A stretch of DNA of 10,804 nucleotides from Clostridiales bacterium. Lineage in GTDB: Bacteria > Bacillota > Clostridia > Oscillospirales > CAG-272. The translations under genes and the position numbers were made by a program. Below are positions 1 through 6,252 of the stretch, in pieces. Where the stretch lies: contig JAGZAC010000035.1 of the NCBI GenBank assembly GCA_018370615.1, positions 1-10,804 on the forward strand. The letters are read 5' to 3'. The stretch's first letter is position 1, and each line of letters starts with the position of its first letter. Under the pieces are notes generated by a model. The model searched no databases, was not told the origin of the DNA, and saw nothing but the letters and a program-made list of their open reading frames with translations.

Positions 1-138
1 ACAGACCTTCTGTCACATTTTTATGAGGAGGCCATCCCGAGTTGGGCCAACATCGGGAACCCTCGCATATTTAAAAAGACTTTCTGCATCTGCCTCTGTC
101 CACGGACGAAGCACGAGCCTCTCGGTAGTTAGTATCAT
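1..138 (-). pseudogene. GNAT acetyltransferase (RimJ/RimL type), N-terminal part, frameshifted and cut by the window edge
   Basis: The ATG at 138-136 follows a GGAG ribosome site (147-150) and opens MILTTERLVLRPWTEAD, the typical start of RimJ/RimL-type GNAT acetyltransferases, which transfer acetyl from acetyl-CoA to protein N-termini or small amines. The frame holds through DVGP (residues 29-32), then reads non-family residues and stops at TGA 15-13 after 41 codons. The family continuation GWPPHKNVTEGL appears at once in another frame from about base 36 to base 2, so one base appears to be missing near 37-44. The rest lies left of the window. It lies 73 bp downstream of mscS on the same strand with no terminator between them, so cotranscription is possible. 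Family assignment is fairly sure. Whether this is a true pseudogene or a sequencing error cannot be told from here. Confidence 0.75.
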
Positions 139-211
139 AATTTCATCTCCATATATAACATAGGTATCTCGATAAATTGGCAGGGATTTGTTTCCGATAA
201 ATTATACAATA

Positions 212-997
212 TTATTTGTTCGAAGAAACTGCAACACCTGCTGTGTCAAAGCGAGATTTTACCGATTCGACAAGATAAGGCTGCACGTTGGAGTAGTCAT
301 CCCGGTTGCACCAGACGCGCAGCCGGTATGTTGCATAAGCAGGGCTGCTGTTTAGCATAGCAGCTTCCGGTGCGGGATTCCGGAGGACCATATTGCTGGA
401 CCCTGCTGCATCCAACAGCAGATTCTTTACCGTATCAGGGTCTGCTTGGTATACCGCCCGAAATTCCAAATCCAGCCGGCGCACTTTTTCGATGGAATAA
501 TTCGCAACGGTGCTGCTGGTAAGAACGCTGTTGGGAATAATGATCCGCACGCCGTCTGAAGTGACCAAGGTTGTGTGGAATATGCCGATTGCATTAACTG
601 TGCCGCTGCTTTGACCGCAATCGATATAATCCCCGACGGAAAAGGGGCGGAAAATCAAAATCATGATGCCTCCGGCAATGTTGGAAAGGCCGCCCTGCAG
701 TGCCAGCCCTATCGCCACTCCGGCACTGCCTAGCACGGTAATCATCGAGGCCATAGGCACGCCTAAATATCCGGCCACAGTGACGATCAGTACGATTTTC
801 AGAGCGATGTTGATAAAGCTCACCAGAAAGCTTTTGATAGATGGATCGGCATGCTTTGCATTTCTTGCGTTTTTGATTTTTTGCGTAATAAATTTGATGA
901 GCTTAAAGCCGACAATAAGAAAGGCCAGGGAGATGAGGATTTTGACCCCGGCGTTCAAGGCGAAATTTACAACAGTATCGATGATTTTTTCCAGCAT
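212..997 (-). CDS. mscS: Small-conductance mechanosensitive channel, MscS family
   Basis: A 261-residue inner-membrane channel of the MscS family, which opens under membrane tension to release solutes during osmotic downshock. Three hydrophobic segments are visible at about 14-36, 60-82 and 86-115. The third carries the pore-lining Gly/Ala pattern GSAGVAIGLALQGGLSN (90-106), followed by the family signature FRPFSVGDYI (116-125), which leads into the beta domain, and a PNS motif at 155-157. The length is close to the compact three-helix MscS forms. AAGGAG lies about 6 bases before the ATG. The gene is divergent from the SH3-repeat gene and is followed on the same strand by the broken GNAT gene. 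The last residues look short compared with longer MscS C-terminal domains, but nothing suggests truncation. Confidence 0.95.
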   Translation of the reverse strand: MLEKIIDTVVNFALNAGVKILISLAFLIVGFKLIKFITQKIKNARNAKHADPSIKSFLVSFINIALKIVLIVTVAGYLGVPMASMITVLGSAGVAIGLALQGGLSNIAGGIMILIFRPFSVGDYIDCGQSSGTVNAIGIFHTTLVTSDGVRIIIPNSVLTSSTVANYSIEKVRRLDLEFRAVYQADPDTVKNLLLDAAGSSNMVLRNPAPEAAMLNSSPAYATYRLRVWCNRDDYSNVQPYLVESVKSRFDTAGVAVSSNK

Positions 998-1070
998 AAT
1001 ATTCTCCTTGTGTAAAGCGTAGGAATTTTGCGCTGCCAGTGTATTGTATCTGCTTAGTTTATTTATTTTT

Positions 1071-1098
1071 ACTATAACATAAAGAATGTAAAATGCAA
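1071..1098 (-). promoter_or_regulatory. Candidate SigA promoter for mscS
   Basis: On the minus strand TTGCAT (1098-1093) is separated by 16 bases from TATAGT (1076-1071), about 70 bases upstream of the mscS start, in a very AT-rich stretch. The hexamers match consensus at 4/6 and 5/6. No operator is evident. Confidence 0.55.
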
Positions 1099-1159
1099 GA
1101 ATTTTTTAAAAATCAATGGCTAATTTATTATCAAATAACAGGTATGTGCGAGAGCGCTA

Positions 1160-1188
1160 TTGCTTTTTGCGAAGAAACGTGTTAAGAT
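1160..1188 (+). promoter_or_regulatory. Candidate SigA promoter for the SH3-repeat gene
   Basis: TTGCTT (1160-1165), a 17-base spacer and TAAGAT (1183-1188) lie about 30 bases before the ATG at 1219. The short leader leaves room only for a weak ribosome site (GTGGGA, 1208-1213). Both hexamers are imperfect, so the call rests mainly on spacing and position. Confidence 0.45.
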
Positions 1189-1218
1189 AATAAAAATTGA
1201 GCATATTGTGGGATTTTT

Positions 1219-1959
1219 ATGGAGAAAAACAAAGCGCTTATTATTTCTCTGTCGGTTGTTGCAGGTGTGCTGGCACTGTCTCTGATTGTGCTGGCGGTAT
1301 TTATGGTTGCAGGCCGGGGACAGGAAGCAGGGGATGCATCCGGCGCCGAAACAAGCGATGAAAATGCAGCAGAGCCGGAAGAGGATACAACAGACAGCAC
1401 TCCTGTTGTTACCACCATTGAGGAAAGCACACAGGGGTATATTTCAGAAACCACTGACGCACCTCAAACAACAGGCGGGGTGTCAGGTACATACTTTCAG
1501 GAAACAAACGAGCAGGTGACTGCGAAAAACGAGGTCAATCTGCGCAGCAGTATGAACCAAGGCACAGACGATAATATTGTATGCAGCCTTGTCAACGGAG
1601 AGATTGCGCTGCGAACTGGTATTGGAGAAAATGGCTGGTCCCGTATTGAGTACAATGGGCAGACGCTGTACTGTGTCAGCAGCTATCTAACAACGGACCT
1701 CAGCTATGTGCCTCCCGCTGCAGATACAGATGGATTCAAAACACAGTTTGCACCGGTAAACGAAAAGGTAACTGCCAAGGAAGTGACAAACCTGCGTGAT
1801 ATTCCCAGTGTTTTGGAGCCTTCGCAGGTAGTGGTACAGCTGATGCATGGTGAGGTCGCGGTGCGGACTGGAATTGCAAACGAAGGTTGGTCAAGGGTGG
1901 AGTATAACGGACAGGTTTTGTACTGTATCAGCAGTTACCTGGAACTTGTTGAAGAATAG
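1219..1959 (+). CDS. Membrane-anchored protein with two bacterial SH3-like repeats
   Basis: A 246-residue protein. Residues 1-7 are short and basic, residues 8-31 form one hydrophobic helix, and residues 33-90 are an acidic, Thr/Ser/Glu-rich linker, so the rest is predicted to lie outside the membrane. Two tandem repeats follow, about 95-165 and 174-244. Each reads as (F)..xNExVTAKxxxNLR, then VxLxxGEvAvRTGI.xxGWSR(I/V)EYNGQ.LYC(V/I)SSYL. This is the bacterial SH3 (SH3_3-like) pattern, which usually binds peptidoglycan or other cell-wall ligands. No catalytic domain is attached, so it is probably a wall-binding or sensor-type protein; its actual role is unknown. The GTGGGA ribosome site is weak, but the start is supported by the basic N-terminus before the helix. 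The TAG stop overlaps the end of a repeat element (see 1958-2080). Confidence 0.85.
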   Translation: MEKNKALIISLSVVAGVLALSLIVLAVFMVAGRGQEAGDASGAETSDENAAEPEEDTTDSTPVVTTIEESTQGYISETTDAPQTTGGVSGTYFQETNEQVTAKNEVNLRSSMNQGTDDNIVCSLVNGEIALRTGIGENGWSRIEYNGQTLYCVSSYLTTDLSYVPPAADTDGFKTQFAPVNEKVTAKEVTNLRDIPSVLEPSQVVVQLMHGEVAVRTGIANEGWSRVEYNGQVLYCISSYLELVEE

Positions 1960-2080
1960 GGGTTGTTATATCGGACAATCCCCCAGTTTTTGCTACGCAA
2001 GCATGCCCCCTTGTGGGGAGTTGCTTTGCAACTCCCCACAAGGGGGCCTTTTTAATGTGAGCCTTTCCACAGGGGAGGCT
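1958..2080 (-). repeat. Diverged copy of the hairpin repeat family, inverted relative to the other copies
   Basis: On the minus strand this reads as the right half of the family seen at 5611-6045 and 8896-9254. It has AGCCTCCCC/GGAAAGGCT (2080-2060), GGCCCCCTTGTG with pairing CACAAGGGGGC, then TGGGGGATTGT (1985-1975), the family's right end. After an 8-base spacer comes ACAACCCCT (1966-1958), which matches the left end of a second, otherwise missing copy. The loop of the CCCCC/GGGGG hairpin is replaced by a longer palindrome and the CCCGC/GCGGG hairpin has changed sequence, so this copy is old or has been refitted as a terminator. Its outer end overlaps the stop codon of the SH3-repeat gene. 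Confidence 0.7.
2005..2053 (+). terminator. Intrinsic terminator after the SH3-repeat gene
   Basis: A perfect 20-bp stem (2005-2024 with 2028-2047) closed by a TTT loop is followed by a five-T run (2049-2053). This is an unusually long and GC-rich terminator. A second, shorter hairpin (2060-2068 with 2072-2080) lies behind it. On the minus strand the pair of hairpins lies just downstream of the stop codon at 2096 and may also end that transcript, though no good T-run follows in that direction. Confidence 0.85.
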
Positions 2081-2095
2081 TTTGTGTTGCTTATC

Positions 2096-4396
2096 TTATT
2101 TTTCCATGTCCTTTTCCCGAATTTCTACACGGCGAATCTTACCGCTGATGGTTTTCGGAAGCTCGGCGACAAATTCTACAACCCGGGGGTATTTATACGG
2201 CGCAGTATTTTCCTTTACGTAGTTTTGGATTTCCTTCTTCAGTGCGTCGCTGCCTTCTTTGCCTTTTACCAGAACAATGGTAGCTTTGACGATTTGTCCC
2301 CGCACCGGATCTGGCACCGGTGTGATGGCACATTCCAGCACGTAAGGCAGCTCCATGATCACGCTTTCGATTTCAAAGGGGCCGATTCGGTATCCGGAGG
2401 ATTTGATTACATCGTCTGTACGTCCCACATACCAGATATATCCCTCTTCATCCTTCCAGGCAGTGTCACCTGTGTGGTAATACCCATCATGCCATGCTTC
2501 TTTTGTATTTTCTTCGTCCCGATAATATCCCAGGAACAGTCCGGGGGGCGTAGCTTCCTTTGTATTGATGCAGATCTCTCCCGTCTCTCCTGTGGGGCAG
2601 AGCGTGCCGTCGGGACGGAGAATCTCCAGCCGATACATGGGTGAGGGCTTTCCCATGGAGCCGGGTCTGGGGGTACTGCCCACCAGATTGCCGATGGAGA
2701 GGGTGGTCTCTGTCTGACCAAAGCCTTCCATAATCGTCAGGCCCGTTGCTGCTTTGAACTGGTAGAACACTTCCGGATTTAGTGCCTCTCCTGCAGTGGT
2801 TACATAGGAAAGGGAAGAAAGGTCGTATTTCTTTAAATCTTCTTTTATAAAGAAACGGAACATGGTGGGCGGCGCGCAGAAGGTAGTGATATTATACTGC
2901 TTGAACAGCGGCAGAATATCGTGGGCGTCAAATTTGTCAAAGTCATAGGTAAATATAGCGCCTTCACACAGCCACTGGCCGTAAAGCTTGCCCCATAATG
3001 CCTTGCCCCAGCCTGTGTCGGAAATAGTGAAATGGATTCCTTCCGGGTCTATATTGTGCCAGTATCTGGCAGTGATGTAGTGGCCGATGGCATACAAAAA
3101 GCTATGGGCGGCAATTTTGGGATATCCTGTAGTGCCGGAGGTGAAAAACATAATCATGGGCTTGTTGCCGCAGGCATCTGTCACTCTTTCAAAGGTGTCA
3201 GGGGCATTTTTGATGCCTTCGTCAAAATTCAGCCAGCCCTCTGCCGTACCGTTTGCCATAATCAGCTTTACCGGCTCCTTACTTTTTGCGGCAGCCATTT
3301 GGGCGTGCACATGGGTATCCCCATCGCCGGTACACACAATGGCGCTGACGCCTGCTGCATCATATCGATAAACAAAATCATGTTCTACCAGCATATGCGT
3401 GGCGGGGATTGCTACGGCGCCTAGCTTATGCAGACCAAGGATGGCGGCCCAAAACTGCCAGTGACGTTTGAGCACCAGCATGACCCGGTCTCCCTGACAA
3501 ATTCCCACAGAGCGGAAGTAATTTGCAGCCTGATTGGATAGGCGCCCCATGTCCCCGAAGGTAAACCGGCGTTCGTTTTTTGCATGGTCCAGGTGAATCA
3601 TAGCAGTTTTGTTGGGACATTTTCTCGCCAGGGCGTCGATGGTGTCATAGGCGAAGTTATACTTTTCCAGATTGGAGAAACGAATATCCTGAAGCAGACC
3701 GTTTTCGTCTTCTGTACATTGGATGAAAGGTGCGATAACAGGATCTTCCGGCAGACTGTGAAGCGCGGCTGCTTCAAATTTTGCCGGGGAGACCTCCTCT
3801 GTCATACTGTAAGCGCCGTCTCCATTGTTCATGACCAATGCCAGAAATTCACAGTCTCCGTCTACGGCGATCATGCCGTGGGGAAGACCGGAGTTGTAAT
3901 ATATAGAGTCTCCTTCATGGAGGATTTCCGTTTTTCCGTCTACCTCTACCTTCAGAGAGCCCTTCAAGATTAAATCGAATTCCTGCCCGTTGTGGCGGCT
4001 GGTACGGATTTTCGCCGTTTGCTCCTCTGCATTGTATCTTGCAGTGACGTAAAAGGGCTCGGCAATTTTTTCCTTAAACATAGGTGCAAGATTATTATAG
4101 GAAAAACCTTCCCGCCGGGCGATGGGCAGTCCGTCTCCGGCGCGGTTTACATAATATTCAGACAGAGTAGGACTGGTACCTTTTAAAATATCAGTGGGAT
4201 CTGCACCTAGGCGCTGGGCACATTTGTAGATGAAGGTAAAGGTAAAATCCGACTCCCCGGCTTCCAGAGATCGATAGGCCTCCAGTGTGGTGTCGGTGCA
4301 GGCGGCCATTTCCTCTTCTGAAACTTCGCAGCTTTCCCGCAGCGCCCGGATCCGTCCTGCAATATCCCGAATAGCAGTGTTTACGTTGTTTTCCAT
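2096..4396 (-). CDS. HTH-cupin-acyl-CoA synthetase fusion (AMP-forming, ANL superfamily)
   Basis: A 766-residue protein with three parts. Residues 9-72 resemble an XRE-type helix-turn-helix. Residues 112-191 are a cupin, with HNGQEFDLILKG at 135-146 and HEGDSIYYNSGLPHG at 160-174; HTH-cupin pairs normally act as ligand-sensing regulators. Residues 245-766 are an AMP-forming acyl-CoA synthetase that would activate a carboxylic acid with ATP and CoA. Its motifs are FFTSGTTGYPK (417-427, phosphate loop), EGFGQTET (557-564), HTGDTAWKDEEGYIWYVGR (641-659) and PKTISGK with the catalytic lysine at 753. The synthetase part is complete and most like acetyl/medium-chain acyl-CoA synthetases; the substrate cannot be read from sequence. 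AAGGAG lies 6 bases before the ATG. The gene is controlled by the T-box leader immediately upstream. The joining of regulator and enzyme in one chain suggests either DNA-binding feedback or reuse of the HTH-cupin as a sensory domain. Confidence 0.92.
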   Translation of the reverse strand: MENNVNTAIRDIAGRIRALRESCEVSEEEMAACTDTTLEAYRSLEAGESDFTFTFIYKCAQRLGADPTDILKGTSPTLSEYYVNRAGDGLPIARREGFSYNNLAPMFKEKIAEPFYVTARYNAEEQTAKIRTSRHNGQEFDLILKGSLKVEVDGKTEILHEGDSIYYNSGLPHGMIAVDGDCEFLALVMNNGDGAYSMTEEVSPAKFEAAALHSLPEDPVIAPFIQCTEDENGLLQDIRFSNLEKYNFAYDTIDALARKCPNKTAMIHLDHAKNERRFTFGDMGRLSNQAANYFRSVGICQGDRVMLVLKRHWQFWAAILGLHKLGAVAIPATHMLVEHDFVYRYDAAGVSAIVCTGDGDTHVHAQMAAAKSKEPVKLIMANGTAEGWLNFDEGIKNAPDTFERVTDACGNKPMIMFFTSGTTGYPKIAAHSFLYAIGHYITARYWHNIDPEGIHFTISDTGWGKALWGKLYGQWLCEGAIFTYDFDKFDAHDILPLFKQYNITTFCAPPTMFRFFIKEDLKKYDLSSLSYVTTAGEALNPEVFYQFKAATGLTIMEGFGQTETTLSIGNLVGSTPRPGSMGKPSPMYRLEILRPDGTLCPTGETGEICINTKEATPPGLFLGYYRDEENTKEAWHDGYYHTGDTAWKDEEGYIWYVGRTDDVIKSSGYRIGPFEIESVIMELPYVLECAITPVPDPVRGQIVKATIVLVKGKEGSDALKKEIQNYVKENTAPYKYPRVVEFVAELPKTISGKIRRVEIREKDMEK

Positions 4397-4444
4397 GACG
4401 TTCTCCTTTCGAAATAAAGAAAATAATTATGATGGAAGGGCGGC

Positions 4445-4724
4445 GGATAAAAAAATAAACCCGTCTCATTTTGAGACGAGTTTTACACCCGCGGTACCAC
4501 TCAAATTGCACAAAGTGTGCCACTTTACGGACTCCATCAAGCCCCTTGCCGTTACGCCGCAATCGCGAGAGACGTCTACTTGCAGATATGCAACAGCATA
4601 TTCCGGGTTCGGGTCTCCGGCTCAGAAGGGATCGCTTCAAATACTCATACCTGCTCACACCAGCCGCAGGCTCTCTGCGATGAGGGAATTTGTCGCCGTC
4701 TTCGTCACAGCCTTTTATTTGATT
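4445..4724 (-). ncRNA. T-box riboswitch leader
   Basis: A tRNA-sensing leader on the minus strand, directly upstream of the HTH-cupin-synthetase gene. Visible elements in order are: a stem I base GGCT/AGCC with a k-turn-like GTGACGAAG/CTTCTGAG pair; AGAGAG (4676-4671) and the distal hairpin CCTGC-GGCTGGTGTGA-GCAGG (4670-4650); a specifier region GAAGCGATCCCTTCTGAG (4638-4621); stem III AAAGTG-GCA-CACTTT (4526-4512); and the T-box core GAGTGGTACCGCGG (4502-4489). GAGT before the core can pair with ACTC after it to form the antiterminator. UGGU in the core would pair with a tRNA ending ACCA, that is discriminator A73. The specifier triplet is ambiguous: AUC (Ile) or GCG (Ala) fit best by position. 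Uncharged cognate tRNA would be expected to allow read-through. Confidence 0.9.
4449..4481 (-). terminator. T-box-controlled intrinsic terminator
   Basis: On the minus strand ACTCGTCTCA (4481-4472), loop AAA and TGAGACGGGT (4468-4459) form a 10-bp stem with one G-T pair, followed by TTTATTTTTTT (4459-4449). The left arm shares ACTC with the competing antiterminator, the usual T-box switch geometry. It lies about 50 bases before the coding start. Confidence 0.9.
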
Positions 4725-4730
4725 ACACAC

Positions 4731-4759
4731 AGTATACGCCGGCTTTTTGGATTTGTCAA
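4731..4759 (-). promoter_or_regulatory. SigA promoter of the T-box/synthetase transcript
   Basis: On the minus strand TTGACA (4759-4754), 17-base spacer, TATACT (4736-4731): a near-perfect consensus promoter. Transcription would begin near 4724, just before the first T-box elements. A strong constitutive promoter fits control by the downstream riboswitch rather than by initiation. Confidence 0.9.
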
Positions 4760-4802
4760 GAGATTTCTTAAAAATCTTTGAAATTTTTCCTATCGCTGCG
4801 AA

Positions 4803-4831
4803 TTGACTTGACGGGAGCAGCGCTGTATAAT
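4803..4831 (+). promoter_or_regulatory. SigA promoter of the PHP-domain gene
   Basis: TTGACT (4803-4808), 17-base spacer, TATAAT (4826-4831), only 32 bases before the ATG. It is divergent from the T-box promoter, with 43 bases between the two -35 boxes. Confidence 0.85.
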
Positions 4832-4863
4832 AAAAATGTTTATTTCATACAGGGAGTGTCAAT

Positions 4864-5592
4864 ATGGCATATCAATATAAAACAGAGATGCACTGTCACA
4901 GCAAGTATGTAAGCTCCTGCTCAGATGTGGGGGCAAAGGAAATTGTGGAGCAGTATCTGGAATTTGGGTACAGCACGGTTGTGATTACAGATCACCTTCA
5001 CGAAGGAATCTTCCAGCATTGGATTCCCAAGGCCGATTTAAACGAGCGCATGGAATTTTTCCTTAATGGGTACAGAAAAGTAAGGGAATATGCGGGAAGT
5101 CGTTTGAATGTGCTGCTGGGCTGCGAAATTCGCTTTCCGAATACGGGGGGAACCGACTTCCTTGTATATGGTCCCGACGAGGATTTTTTCAGAAACAACC
5201 CGGACATGTATCTGCATGAACGTTATTGGATGGGGAGCCTTGTCCACAACAATAGCTATATGTTTTTTCAAGCCCATCCCTTTCGGTTTGGTATGATGCT
5301 GGCGGAGGATTATGTGATTGACGGGATTGAGGTATTTAACGGGCATCCTACGCAAAAATCCCACAATCATATGGCGGAGGAATGGCAGAAGGAATATCCC
5401 AAGTTTATCGGTATTTCCGGAAGTGATCACCATGGGCTGGAGCAGTATCCGGATGCAGGTATTCTGACGGAGAAGCCCATTACCTCCAATGCGCAGCTTT
5501 TGGAGGTTTTACGCTCCGGCGCGTTTCAGTGCATTCGGGATACAAATACTATGGAAAACTGCCGCAGGCAGATTCTAGGAGACAAAGCGTAA
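4864..5592 (+). CDS. PHP-domain metal-dependent hydrolase
   Basis: A 242-residue soluble protein with the polymerase-and-histidinol-phosphatase (PHP) fold, a trinuclear-metal phosphoesterase family. Metal ligands are visible in order: HCH at residues 10-12, TDHLH at 42-46, GCE with Glu88, AHP with His138, GHP with His161 and GSDHH at 186-190. The set is complete, so an active phosphatase or phosphodiesterase is likely. The length fits stand-alone PHP proteins rather than DNA polymerase PHP domains. The substrate cannot be inferred; histidinol phosphate is only one possibility and no his genes are nearby. AGGGAG lies 7 bases before the ATG. It is a single-gene unit with its own promoter; no ordinary terminator follows, only the hairpins of the repeat array that starts 18 bp after the stop. 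Confidence 0.88.
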   Translation: MAYQYKTEMHCHSKYVSSCSDVGAKEIVEQYLEFGYSTVVITDHLHEGIFQHWIPKADLNERMEFFLNGYRKVREYAGSRLNVLLGCEIRFPNTGGTDFLVYGPDEDFFRNNPDMYLHERYWMGSLVHNNSYMFFQAHPFRFGMMLAEDYVIDGIEVFNGHPTQKSHNHMAEEWQKEYPKFIGISGSDHHGLEQYPDAGILTEKPITSNAQLLEVLRSGAFQCIRDTNTMENCRRQILGDKA

Positions 5593-5610
5593 TTTGGCAA
5601 CTGCTGTAAT

Positions 5611-5723
5611 ACAACCCCTCCGAGCTTTGCTCCGCAAAGCCCACCTCCCCTTGCACAGGGGAGGCTTTAAGTGCAAGGCTCCCTTGTGTAAAGGGAGCTC
5701 CCGCGAAGCGGGTGAGGGATTGT
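5611..5723 (+). repeat. Hairpin repeat, copy 1 (complete)
   Basis: The unit runs from ACAACCCCTCC to GAGGGATTGT, an imperfect terminal inverted repeat. Inside are four hairpins: GCTTTGC-TCC-GCAAAGC (5624-5640), CCTCCCCT/AGGGGAGG, GCTCCCTT/AAGGGAGC and CCCGC-GAA-GCGGG. The third hairpin differs from the other copies by a paired change (T-A in place of C-G). No coding signal is credible; reading frames here are products of the repeat. Confidence 0.85.
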
Positions 5724-5730
5724 CCTCTGA

Positions 5731-5844
5731 ACAACCCCTCCGCCGCAACTACATTGCGGCACCTCCCCTTACACAGGGGAGGCTTTAAGTGCAAGGCCCC
5801 CTTGTGCAAAGGGGGGCATCCCGCGTTAGCGGGTGGGGGATTGT
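5731..5844 (+). repeat. Hairpin repeat, copy 2 (complete)
   Basis: Same ends (ACAACCCCTCC ... GGGGGATTGT), 7 bases after copy 1. The first hairpin is GCCGCAA-CTACA-TTGCGGC (5742-5760), unrelated in sequence to that of copy 1 but fully paired. The third hairpin has one extra G (six G instead of five), and the fourth has loop GTTA. Confidence 0.85.
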
Positions 5845-5849
5845 CTCTT

Positions 5850-5964
5850 ACAGCCCCTCCGTCACGGCTGCGCCGTGCCACCTCCCCTTACACAGGGGAG
5901 GCTTTAAGTGCAAGATGCCCCCTTGTGCAAAGGGGGCATCCCGCGTTAGCGGGTGGGGGATTGT
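5850..5964 (+). repeat. Hairpin repeat, copy 3 (complete)
   Basis: Begins ACAGCCCCTCC and ends GGGGGATTGT. The first hairpin is CACGGC-TGC-GCCGTG (5863-5877). The third is extended to 11 bp, GATGCCCCCTT/AAGGGGGCATC. The linker TTTAAGTGCAAG between hairpins two and three is shared with copies 1 and 2. Confidence 0.85.
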
Positions 5965-5971
5965 TTCCTTT

Positions 5972-6045
5972 ACAGCCTCTTCCGTCGCGATTACGTCGTG
6001 CTACCATCCCAGCATCTCCTGCGGAGCTGCAACACAGGGGAGGCT
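5972..6045 (+). repeat. Hairpin repeat, copy 4 (left half only, decayed)
   Basis: Begins ACAGCCTCTTCC. The first hairpin is degenerate (GTCGCG against CGTCGTG), the second is interrupted by about 20 bases that form a small CTCC-TGC-GGAG hairpin, and the copy ends at ACAGGGGAGGCT. The right half (CCCCC and CCCGC hairpins, GGGGATTGT end) is absent. The 200 bp from here to the next gene show only a possible promoter (6081-6109). Confidence 0.65.
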
Positions 6046-6080
6046 GCAATAGATAATCATTTTTTTTCTAAATGTTCAAT

Positions 6081-6109
6081 TTTACGCTTCCTTTATGAGG
6101 AAGTATATA
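6081..6109 (+). promoter_or_regulatory. Weak candidate promoter with palindromic spacer, upstream of the GNAT gene
   Basis: TTTACG (6081-6086) and TATATA (6104-6109) are 17 bases apart, and the spacer is itself an inverted repeat, CTTCCT-TTATG-AGGAAG (6087-6103). The -35 is poor and the leader to the GNAT start would be about 140 bases. The palindrome could be an operator or chance. Confidence 0.3.
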
Positions 6110-6252
6110 TAGGAATACGAGTCATATGAGATAATTAAGCTGCAGGTTATAAATTTAATTCATAGGAAGGGAGCATAAAATACCGTCTAGCGGTGTAGGA
6201 TGTCAAGTATAAAAGGCAGAGCTAATGCATAGGCGGCCAGAGAGGAATGCAA

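Noticed and set aside
2005..2047. A plus-strand regulatory RNA or attenuator after the SH3-repeat gene
   Set aside because: The perfect stem plus T-run directly after a stop codon is adequately explained as a terminator.
4191..4781. Open frames on both strands across the T-box leader
   Set aside because: The region is explained by the structured leader; the frames have no ribosome sites and no family resemblance.
5611..6045. CRISPR array
   Set aside because: The period of about 120 bp is far too long, the units are palindromic throughout, the 5-7 base gaps are not spacers, and no cas genes are near.
5549..6056. Several overlapping reading frames on both strands through the first repeat array, with recurring peptides such as PLCKGG and LPLHRGGF
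   Set aside because: They are translations of the hairpin repeat in different frames, lack ribosome sites and recur at each copy. The array explains them fully.
6165..6213. A strong ribosome-site-like GGAAGGGAG followed by a short frame (ATACCGTCTAGC...)
   Set aside because: There is no ATG, GTG or TTG at a proper distance; the only start would be ATA, and the frame ends after about ten codons.
6182..6240. Possible tRNA-like segment with a CCG...CGG arm
   Set aside because: No T-loop, no acceptor stem and no anticodon arm could be assembled.
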